From the NCBI GenBank assembly GCA_029934695.1, contig JAOZLU010000231.1:1-5067 (forward strand): DNA of 5,067 bases, read 5' to 3'. The DNA comes from Desulfobacterales bacterium (lineage in GTDB: Bacteria > Desulfobacterota > Desulfobacteria > Desulfobacterales > 4be13). The notes beneath the pieces are model-generated. The model was not told the origin of the DNA. It saw only the letters and a list, made by a program, of their open reading frames with translations, and searched no databases. This document shows, one piece after another, positions 1-5,067 of the stretch. A program made the position numbers and the translations under genes. The number at the start of each line of letters is the position of its first letter. The stretch's first letter is position 1.

Positions 1-17
1 ATTACTCTGAATTGTAA
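1..17. repeat. Duplicate of the 3' end of the MCP gene
   Basis: Positions 1-12 (ATTACTCTGAAT) are identical to 104-115, the last codons of the MCP gene. The likeness continues weakly to 17 against 120 (15 of 17 identical). The two copies have the same orientation, are 103 bases apart and bracket the whole downstream repeat cluster. This could be a target-site duplication around an inserted element or a leftover copy of the gene end. The left side is cut by the window edge, so the full length of the repeat cannot be seen. Confidence 0.6.
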
Positions 18-23
18 AGGTTT

Positions 24-48
24 CGGACGGGGTTGCAAACCCCGTCCG
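24..48. repeat. Perfect GC-rich palindrome downstream of the MCP gene
   Basis: The arm CGGACGGGGTT (24-34) is perfectly complementary to AACCCCGTCCG (38-48) around a 3-base GCA loop. It begins about 50 bases after the MCP stop. On the minus strand the hairpin is followed by AAACCTTTACAA, with no run of T, so it is not a textbook intrinsic terminator for the MCP transcript. It may still protect the mRNA 3' end, or it may be a dispersed REP-like element. The structure is certain; the role is open. Confidence 0.85.
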
Positions 49-77
49 GCAAGGGAACCTGTCCGGCAAGGGAACTT
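44..77. repeat. 17-bp tandem duplication starting in the palindrome arm
   Basis: Two adjacent 17-base units (44-60 and 61-77) of GTCCGGCAAGGGAACCT differ at one position (C59 against T76). The first five bases of the first unit are the end of the right arm of the 24-48 palindrome. The duplication therefore copied the arm's outer edge plus its flank. Confidence 0.85.
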
Positions 78-101
78 AAAACCTGAAACTTAAAACTTTT
101 T
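74..101. repeat. Small heptamer array reaching the MCP stop codon
   Basis: Four consecutive 7-base words fill the stretch: ACTTAAA, ACCTGAA, ACTTAAA and ACTTTTT. The last one covers two bases of the MCP stop codon (TTA on the plus strand at 100-102). The period of seven matches the much longer array at 4871-5067, but the words differ. Confidence 0.6.
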
Positions 102-2286
102 ACATTACTCTGAATCGTGATACTTCATCCTGAAGGCCGCTTGCGGCATCGTTCAACTGCTCAATGGCCATGAAAGATTCCCGCAGAGAATCCACGGTCT
201 GCTGCATTTCTTCGCTCAGATTCAGCATGGAACTGTTGATTTGCTGGGCGTTCTGGGCCTGAAACTGCATGGACTCGTTGACACCTTCAAAACTCGGGGA
301 CAACGCCTTTACCTGCTCTATGATCCTGGACAACTGCATACTTATTTTACCGACGTTTTCAGCACTGCGCTGAACTTCTGTGATGAACGCGTCCATCTCC
401 ATCACGCCCGCGGATACCGCGGACTGCATTTCCTGGACCATCTGATCAATATCCAGAGTGGCCACTGCTGTCTGGTCCGCCAGTCTGCGGATCTCACGCG
501 CCACCACGGTAAAACCCCGTCCGTATTCTCCGGCTTTTTCCGCTTCAATGGCTGCGTTCAGGGACAGCAGATTGGTCTGATCCGCCACTTTGGTAATCGT
601 TGTCACCACCGACGTGATATTGGCGGCTTTTTCATTAATTGCTTCCAGTTTGCCGGATATGGATTTGGAGGCGTTTTCCATGTGATGCATGGCTTCTTCC
701 ATGTGCGACAGATCCGACTGTCCGCTGCTGGCAAAATCTGCGGTCTGGTCAGACATGGATGCCACTTTTTTCATGGTCTCAACCAGATCTTCGGAAATGC
801 TTGAAATTTCTCCAACTGATTTTACCACATAGTTAGTTGATTCCAACTGAGTTCTCATGACAGCTTCCTGCTGCCTGGACGTGGCCGACAATTCTGTGGC
901 CGATGACGTCACCTGAATTCCGGAACGCTGAACCTGGCCGATCAGGGCGTTCAGGTTATGGGCCATATCACTCAGTTTGGAAACAAGATTGCCCACTTCA
1001 TCATCATGATCCTTTTGAATCTCCGCGGTCAGATCCCCGTTTGATATGATAATGGCAAAAGCGACCGCTTTGTTGATGGGAATGACAATTCTGCGGATAA
1101 TCAGCGTCCCGACCAGTATCATAAACGCTATGGCCGAGAGGCAGACAACCGATATGACCCACTCGGCTGCCTGACTGGTCTGAACGGCTTCTTCTTCGGC
1201 CTGATGACGCACCCTGTCCGCGGACAGTTGGATATTCTTCAAACTTGCCGTAAGAGAATCAGCAGTCTCTTTTAAAGCATTATTCCGCAATGACAGGGAT
1301 TTTTGCTCCCCAAGCCACTGGCTCCGCAACACGGCAAGCGACTGTTTTCCGTCTGTCAGGACTGATCTCAGCAAAACGAAATCCGTTTCCATCTTTTGAA
1401 GAATCGTTTTGAGTTCAGCGGAACCCATATCTTCCTCATAGCTGAAACTGGCCAGAGTTCCCAGAGATGACTCAATGCGCTTGGCGGTCTGGGCAATTTT
1501 ATCGGTTTTAATACTGCTTATTTTTTCCTCTTCTCCGGCCATCAGCATCTGACGTCCGTAATTGGTCATGAAGGCGATATCCAGTCTGAGGTCGCTGCTG
1601 ATCTTTTGCACCCGGGTGATCTGTCTCAGATCATTGTGGGGTTGAGAATTGTCCTGTTCTCCGCCTTCTGCACCCTGGCCTCCGTCCTCTGGTGTTTCGG
1701 ATGACGCCTGTGTCTGTCCTTTTACAGCAACCTGCTCTTGAATGGCGTTGACCTTTTCTGAAAAAATACCCGCGTTTTCATGCAATTCGCTTCCAAGTTC
1801 GTTCATCGTTGCAACTTGGCGTTTTATATCCCTCTCCAATCTGAGGCTGTTTTGTACCGATTGAAGAATGGCGGCATTTTTATCCAAAGTGTCAGCGTAA
1901 AGCGTTTCCAGTCCTTTTATATAATTGGGCAGTTCTTGTGCTGCATCAGCCACCTGCGCTTTTTCGGACAGTTCCCTGAGATGGCGGATGCCCTCTGTAA
2001 ATGGCTGTTTAAGTTGCTTTATTTCGACAATTTGCTCAAGTTCTTCCAAGCTCCTGGCTTCGCGCATCAGGTATGTGTGCATGGTAAAGCTGGCCGCTGC
2101 CATCTTGACTTTCTGCGTGACTGTATCCAGAGGGATCACAATCTCTGACAGCCATACCTGACTTTTCATCAGCCTGCCATTTGAATAGTAGCTGATTATC
2201 GCGAGCCCCCCTGTTACAAGAACGCATACAGCAATCAGACCTGTCAGCATTCGCTTTATTGTCAAGTTCAATTTCAATTTCATCAT
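100..2286 (-). CDS. Methyl-accepting chemotaxis protein with long periplasmic sensor
   Basis: This 728-residue inner-membrane chemoreceptor would relay an extracytoplasmic signal to a CheA kinase. A short basic N-terminus leads into TM1 (about 14-34). A helical, periplasmic region of some 340 residues (35-375) follows, then TM2 (about 376-398), a HAMP domain (about 399-451) and a coiled-coil signalling domain to the C-terminus. The CheA/CheW-binding hairpin tip is clear: NLLSLNAAIEAEKAGEYGRG begins at residue 572, followed by FTVVAREIRRLADQT. About 19-20 heptads on each side of the tip suggest a 40H-class receptor (inference). It ends FRVM and lacks a CheR-docking NWETF-type pentapeptide. The sensor is longer than the usual 4-helix bundle (about 150 residues). 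It may consist of two helical modules, as in HBM-type receptors, around a Gly/acidic linker at 192-218. The start is a double ATG with AGGGG six bases upstream. The likely partner is the kinase gene 93 nt upstream. The family is certain; the ligand is unknown. Confidence 0.96.
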   Translation of the reverse strand: MMKLKLNLTIKRMLTGLIAVCVLVTGGLAIISYYSNGRLMKSQVWLSEIVIPLDTVTQKVKMAAASFTMHTYLMREARSLEELEQIVEIKQLKQPFTEGIRHLRELSEKAQVADAAQELPNYIKGLETLYADTLDKNAAILQSVQNSLRLERDIKRQVATMNELGSELHENAGIFSEKVNAIQEQVAVKGQTQASSETPEDGGQGAEGGEQDNSQPHNDLRQITRVQKISSDLRLDIAFMTNYGRQMLMAGEEEKISSIKTDKIAQTAKRIESSLGTLASFSYEEDMGSAELKTILQKMETDFVLLRSVLTDGKQSLAVLRSQWLGEQKSLSLRNNALKETADSLTASLKNIQLSADRVRHQAEEEAVQTSQAAEWVISVVCLSAIAFMILVGTLIIRRIVIPINKAVAFAIIISNGDLTAEIQKDHDDEVGNLVSKLSDMAHNLNALIGQVQRSGIQVTSSATELSATSRQQEAVMRTQLESTNYVVKSVGEISSISEDLVETMKKVASMSDQTADFASSGQSDLSHMEEAMHHMENASKSISGKLEAINEKAANITSVVTTITKVADQTNLLSLNAAIEAEKAGEYGRGFTVVAREIRRLADQTAVATLDIDQMVQEMQSAVSAGVMEMDAFITEVQRSAENVGKISMQLSRIIEQVKALSPSFEGVNESMQFQAQNAQQINSSMLNLSEEMQQTVDSLRESFMAIEQLNDAASGLQDEVSRFRVM

Positions 2287-2292
2287 TTTTAT

Positions 2293-2297
2293 CCCCT
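2293..2297 (-). promoter_or_regulatory. Ribosome binding site of the MCP gene
   Basis: Read on the minus strand, AGGGG lies six bases before the first of two consecutive ATG codons (2286-2284 and 2283-2281). The spacing favours the first ATG, but the second, nine bases away, is also usable. A stronger-looking AGGAGG at 2305-2310 is 18 bases from the ATG. That is too far to be the main site, and it belongs to the repeat next door. Confidence 0.7.
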
Positions 2298-2328
2298 GAT
2301 CAGACCTCCTTTTTTTGATCAGACCTCC
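2298..2328. repeat. Direct repeat of GATCAGACCTCC in the MCP leader
   Basis: GATCAGACCTCC occurs at 2298-2309 and again at 2317-2328, separated by seven T. The second copy includes the outer left arm of the 2321-2353 palindrome. On the minus strand the repeat gives two GGAGGTCTGATC copies just upstream of the MCP ribosome binding site. Confidence 0.85.
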
Positions 2329-2353
2329 GAGGTTTTAAAAACCTCGGAGGTCT
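2321..2353. repeat. Perfect 16-bp-arm palindrome between the CheA and MCP genes
   Basis: AGACCTCCGAGGTTTT (2321-2336) is perfectly complementary to 2338-2353 around a single central A, giving a 33-base inverted repeat. It lies in the 93-nt gap inside the presumed operon. On the minus strand it is followed by TGATCAAAAAAAGG, not a T run, so a standard terminator for the CheA transcript is unlikely. As RNA it could protect or process the transcript, or tune the ratio of kinase to receptor. It could equally be a dispersed REP- or MITE-like element. Confidence 0.88.
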
Positions 2354-2379
2354 TTATTAATTGGAGGTCTTTATTAATT
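2346..2379. repeat. 17-bp perfect tandem duplication next to the palindrome
   Basis: GGAGGTCTTTATTAATT occurs at 2346-2362 and 2363-2379 with no mismatch. The first unit begins inside the right arm of the 2321-2353 palindrome, and the second ends directly before the CheA stop codon (TCA on the plus strand at 2380-2382). Confidence 0.88.
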
Positions 2380-4827
2380 TCAGGCTTCTCCGATCAGATC
2401 AACCACCGCTTCGATAAAAGAATTGTCCTGAAAGCTGCTTTTGGTCAAATAATAATTTGCGCCGGCTTCAAGCCCCCGCAACCGATCCTCTTCCTTATTT
2501 TTATAAGACACGATCATTACTGGCAGAGATTTGAGCTTATCATGCTGTTTGATTTGCGTGATCAGTTCAAAACCGTTCATCCGAGGCATGTCAATATCGG
2601 AGATGACCATGTCATAAGGAGCGATACGCAGCATATTCCAGGCATCCATTCCGTCAACAGCCACTTCCACCTGATATCCTTTGCTCTCCAGCAGTTTGCG
2701 TTCCATTTCGCGGACCGTGATGGAATCATCAACCACCAGAATCTGCTTTGGCGGTTTTTTATCATCTGCCTGGGCCATAAGGCCAATCTTTCGCAGCCGA
2801 TGTTGTCCGGAAAGCAGGCTGTCAATGGAGCGTACCAGATCTTCCATATCGAAAATCAGGACAGGAGAGCCGTCCAACATCACAGCCACAGAACTGATAT
2901 CCGTCACTTTCCCCAGTCTCGGGTCCAGGGGCCGTACCACCAGATCATACTCGCCCAGAAATCTGTCCACTGCCAAACCATAAGCGTGCAGTCTGTCACT
3001 CACCACAATAACATACAATTCATCCTTCTGGTCTGAGGATTTGTCCAGTTCCAGCACATCGTGAATATTTACCAGTGCGATATTTTTGTCATCCAGTCTG
3101 AAGTATTCCCGGTCTTCCACGGTCTCAATATTCTCCCGGGATATCACCAGACACCGGTCAATCCGGGCCAGGGGGAACGCATAAGGCTCTCCGGCAATTT
3201 TCACCAAAAATGTGCGGATCACAGAGAGGGTCAGCGGCAGTTCCATTGTAAAGGTCAGTCCTTTGCCAACTTTGGAGGCCGCACGGACAACGCCGCCCAC
3301 TTCATGGGCCATGCTGTGTACAACATCCAGCCCCACGCCTCGCCCTGACAGCTCCGTAACAGTGCCTAATGTGGAAAACCCCGGGAGAAACAGAAAATCC
3401 ATCAGTTCAGGTTCGGTCAGCTTGTCAATCATCTCAGAGTTTGCGAGCTTTTTTTCCAAAATTTTGAGCCGCATTTCATCCAGATCAATGCCCCGACCGT
3501 CATCTGAGACGGTGATCATCAGTATGCCCGACCGATGAGCGGCTTCCAGACGCAAGGTGCCCTGTTCAGGTTTCCCTGTGGTCAGACGTTCTTCCGGATA
3601 CTCAATTCCATGATCCAGAGAATTCCGCAACAGATGACTCAGGGGCGCATCCAGCTTGTCCAGAATGTCCCGATCCACCTCTGTGGACTCGCCGACAATT
3701 TGGAGCCGGACTTTTTTGCCAAGTTCCCTGCCCAGGTCCCTTACCATCCTGGGAAACCCACGGATACCGTCAGCAAATGGACGCATACGAACCCGGATCA
3801 CTTCGTGGTAAAGGCGGTCTGAAAGATTTTCAGAGGCGCTGGTGTACATATCCAACTGGTTCAGCCTGTCAACCAGATAATGGTTACATGCCTTTGCCCT
3901 TTCCCTGCCACGGGCCACCATATTCCGGATTTCATATCTTGAATTCTGGATTTCAGTCTGCTCATTATGATCCAGTATCTCCTGCAACTTATTCAATATG
4001 GTAAACAGTTCGCCATGGTTTTTCTTCAGCTTTAGCAAAGATTTGGAAAATGAGGGGAGCCAGCGGGCACTCACCACCACCTCCCCGGCCAGGCCCATGA
4101 GACGTTCAATTTTTAATGCGGTGACCCGCACCATTCGGTCTTTCTCTGTTGCCCCTTGTCTCTGACGGGCCGGTCTGTGTTGCGTTTCTGATGCCTTTCG
4201 GCCGGAAACCTTCGGGGCCAGCTCCTTCCTTATCTTCTGCTGTTCCTCCGGCGTATGCCCGCTGCCTGACAACGGAGTGGCCACAGGCTCGGGCAGGCTG
4301 TGATCGGGCTGAGGGGCTGCCGGAGGAGACGGCGTTTCACGCGGAGAAACGGGTTGCCGTTCCGCCTTAACGGTCGGGGCCAGTGCTTTAATTTTAGCCC
4401 CGGTGAGTATTGAGGAAAGGTTGGTGATCAGGATATCCACTTCTTCCTGATGCTCGGACAGCCATTCTTCCAATTCCTCGCCGGCAATATCAGCGATCTT
4501 GCTGATAACGTCAACGCTTTTGAGCAAGATGTCTATATGCTCTGATTCCAGCCCCGACTTCAGTGCTCCCTCGCCTTTTTGGATGGCGACAAAACAATCT
4601 TCCATGGTATGGGCCAGTTTCACCACCACATCCAACTCCACGATTCGGGCACCGCCTTTGATAGAATGAGCCGCCCGCATCAGACCTTCAATATCTTCCG
4701 AGACACCGGAACCGCTTTCCAATGCCAGCAGGCCGTCATTCAGGGTCGCCGCATGTACCTCCACCTCGGACCGGAAAAGGTCCAGCATGGAGAAATTGCT
4801 CAAATCCTGACCGTTAATATTTGTCAC
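2380..4827 (-). CDS. cheA: WspE-like hybrid chemotaxis kinase (CheA fused to receiver domain)
   Basis: This 815-residue cytoplasmic kinase would take signals from an MCP. Domains in order: HPt (about 10-115) with phosphoacceptor H54 in AAHSIKGGAR; a Pro/Ala-rich linker (about 145-228) where canonical CheA has the P2 domain; a long helical dimerisation region (about 229-345); a CheA-type ATPase with N-box HLLRNSLDHGIE (398-409), G1 DDGRGID (442-448) and G2 SGRGVGLD (494-501); a CheW-like domain (about 534-672); and a receiver (about 695-815). The receiver has the acidic pair D700/D701, phosphoacceptor D744 in ISDIDMPRMNG, S774 and K796, so both ends of the phosphorelay look intact. The order HPt-kinase-CheW-REC without P2, the VRMRP motif at 346-350 and the receiver's SYKNKEEDR and final IGEA resemble WspE as I recall it. 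That favours an alternative-function pathway over flagellar chemotaxis (inference). The GTG start has GGGAG six bases upstream, and an in-frame stop at 4846-4848 leaves no better start. It lies directly upstream of the MCP on the same strand. The symbol is the family name only. Confidence 0.96.
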   Translation of the reverse strand: MTNINGQDLSNFSMLDLFRSEVEVHAATLNDGLLALESGSGVSEDIEGLMRAAHSIKGGARIVELDVVVKLAHTMEDCFVAIQKGEGALKSGLESEHIDILLKSVDVISKIADIAGEELEEWLSEHQEEVDILITNLSSILTGAKIKALAPTVKAERQPVSPRETPSPPAAPQPDHSLPEPVATPLSGSGHTPEEQQKIRKELAPKVSGRKASETQHRPARQRQGATEKDRMVRVTALKIERLMGLAGEVVVSARWLPSFSKSLLKLKKNHGELFTILNKLQEILDHNEQTEIQNSRYEIRNMVARGRERAKACNHYLVDRLNQLDMYTSASENLSDRLYHEVIRVRMRPFADGIRGFPRMVRDLGRELGKKVRLQIVGESTEVDRDILDKLDAPLSHLLRNSLDHGIEYPEERLTTGKPEQGTLRLEAAHRSGILMITVSDDGRGIDLDEMRLKILEKKLANSEMIDKLTEPELMDFLFLPGFSTLGTVTELSGRGVGLDVVHSMAHEVGGVVRAASKVGKGLTFTMELPLTLSVIRTFLVKIAGEPYAFPLARIDRCLVISRENIETVEDREYFRLDDKNIALVNIHDVLELDKSSDQKDELYVIVVSDRLHAYGLAVDRFLGEYDLVVRPLDPRLGKVTDISSVAVMLDGSPVLIFDMEDLVRSIDSLLSGQHRLRKIGLMAQADDKKPPKQILVVDDSITVREMERKLLESKGYQVEVAVDGMDAWNMLRIAPYDMVISDIDMPRMNGFELITQIKQHDKLKSLPVMIVSYKNKEEDRLRGLEAGANYYLTKSSFQDNSFIEAVVDLIGEA

Positions 4828-4870
4828 TCCAAACTCCCATGTTTTTCAGTGAACAGTAGCATCCAACATC
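4828..4870. other. Leader of the hybrid CheA gene
   Basis: These 43 bases between the GTG start and the repeat array hold the GGGAG site and little else. I looked for paired -35 and -10 hexamers on the minus strand here and in the adjoining AT-rich repeats and found no convincing pair, nor a sigma-54 or FliA-type box. Transcription may start within or beyond the repeats. Confidence 0.4.
4834..4838 (-). promoter_or_regulatory. Ribosome binding site that supports the GTG start of the hybrid CheA
   Basis: On the minus strand GGGAG stands six bases before the GTG at 4827-4825. An ATG at 4840-4838 overlaps this site but is out of frame with the kinase. The next in-frame ATG (residue 14) would trim the start of the HPt domain and has no better upstream signal, so the GTG is preferred. 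Confidence 0.7.
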
Positions 4871-4963
4871 AAATAAATTTCAAATCTCAATATCCAAATT
4901 CCAAATAAATCCCAAATTCCAATGTCCAAATTCCAAATTCCAAATAAATCTCAAATCTCAAAT
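4871..4963. repeat. Heptamer array, left half (AAAT-first words)
   Basis: The stretch divides exactly into eleven 7-base words and four 4-base AAAT words (11x7 + 4x4 = 93). The heptamers are mainly AAATTCC, AAATCTC and AAATCCC, with AATATCC and AATGTCC as degenerate ones. The AAAT tetramers at 4871, 4903, 4942 and 4960 look like truncated units. An 18-base direct copy, CCAAATTCCAAATAAATC, occurs at 4894-4911 and 4933-4950. Stops occur in the frames crossing it and I see no coding potential. Confidence 0.9.
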
Positions 4964-4985
4964 AAGGTTTGTCATTTGAGATTTG
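4952..4985. repeat. Inverted repeat at the array's orientation switch
   Basis: CAAATCTCAAAT (4952-4963) is the exact reverse complement of 4974-4985 across a 10-base centre that contains AAGGTTT. It is where the plus-strand words change from AAAT-first to ATTT-last, and it could form a hairpin or cruciform. Confidence 0.8.
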
Positions 4986-5067
4986 TTTTTTGAGATTTAT
5001 TTGTCATTTGAGATTTGTCATTTGAGATTTGTCATTTGAGATTTGTCATTTGAGATTTGTCATTTGA
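4971..5067. repeat. Heptamer array, right half (GTCATTT/GAGATTT), open at window edge
   Basis: Thirteen heptamers alternate GTCATTT and GAGATTT, giving a 14-base higher-order unit. There is one degenerate word (GTTTTTT at 4985) and one 4-base ATTT slip (4999-5002), then two more bases to the window end (13x7 + 4 + 2 = 97). From 5003 onward the copies are identical, which suggests recent amplification. The array continues past the window. There are no unique spacers, so it is not a CRISPR. Confidence 0.92.

Noticed and set aside
24..48. Intrinsic terminator after the MCP gene
   Set aside because: The stem is strong but no T run follows it on the minus strand, so I list it as a palindrome and leave termination open.
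241..804. Open frame of 187 codons on the plus strand opposite the MCP signalling domain
   Set aside because: It is antisense to the most conserved part of the MCP, rich in His, Phe and Gly as shadow frames often are, and has no recognisable domain or ribosome binding site.
2305..2310. AGGAGG as the MCP ribosome binding site
   Set aside because: It is 18 bases from the ATG, too far for efficient initiation, while AGGGG at six bases fits.
2321..2353. Intrinsic terminator between the CheA and MCP genes
   Set aside because: On the transcribed (minus) strand the stem is followed by TGATCAAAAAAAGG, an A run in place of the U run needed; both genes point the same way and co-transcription is more likely.
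2542..3036. Open frame of 164 codons on the plus strand opposite the receiver and CheW-like domains
   Set aside because: The minus strand encodes intact family motifs across this stretch; the plus-strand product has no recognisable motif and a shadow-like composition.
4841..4900. Sigma-70 promoter for the CheA gene (for example TTGGAT and TATTTG on the minus strand, 16 apart)
   Set aside because: The hexamers match poorly and such words arise freely in the AT-rich repeats, so the call would not be supported.
4871..5067. CRISPR array
   Set aside because: The period is 7 or 14 bases with no unique spacers, and no cas genes are present.

Overview
The window carries two chemosensory genes, both on the minus strand and together covering about 92% of it. 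Repeat-rich intergenic DNA lies on the outer sides and between them. In transcription order (right to left), the first gene (4827 to 2380) is a WspE-like hybrid CheA kinase with a fused receiver domain. The second (2286 to 100) is a transmembrane methyl-accepting chemotaxis protein (MCP) with an unusually long periplasmic part. They probably form one chemosensory unit. The MCP would sense a ligand or surface cue outside the inner membrane and control autophosphorylation of the CheA at its HPt histidine; the phosphoryl group would then pass to the CheA's own receiver and perhaps to regulators outside the window. No CheW, CheR, CheB or output protein is visible, so the pathway cannot be completed from here.

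The organism is a Gram-negative bacterium of moderate GC. Kinase-receiver chemosensory proteins and intergenic DNA full of short palindromes and AT-rich word repeats would fit a Desulfobacterota (Desulfobacterales-type) genome. This is an impression, not a demonstrated assignment.

Layout: 1-99 is intergenic, with a copy of the MCP gene's 3' end (1-17), a perfect 11-bp-arm hairpin (24-48), a 17-bp tandem duplication (44-77) and a small heptamer array running into the MCP stop codon (74-101). 100-2286 is the MCP. 2287-2379 is a 93-nt gap with the MCP ribosome binding site and a perfect 16-bp-arm palindrome (2321-2353) flanked by duplicated pieces of its own arms. 2380-4827 is the hybrid CheA, with a GTG start. 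4828-4870 is its short leader. 4871-5067 and beyond is a 7-bp-periodic repeat array whose left half (AAAT-first words) is in the opposite orientation to its right half (ATTT-last words).

The genes belong to recognisable families. The less ordinary content is in the three intergenic stretches: a heptanucleotide array with an internal orientation switch, and two unrelated palindromes that each show a 17-bp duplication on the same side.
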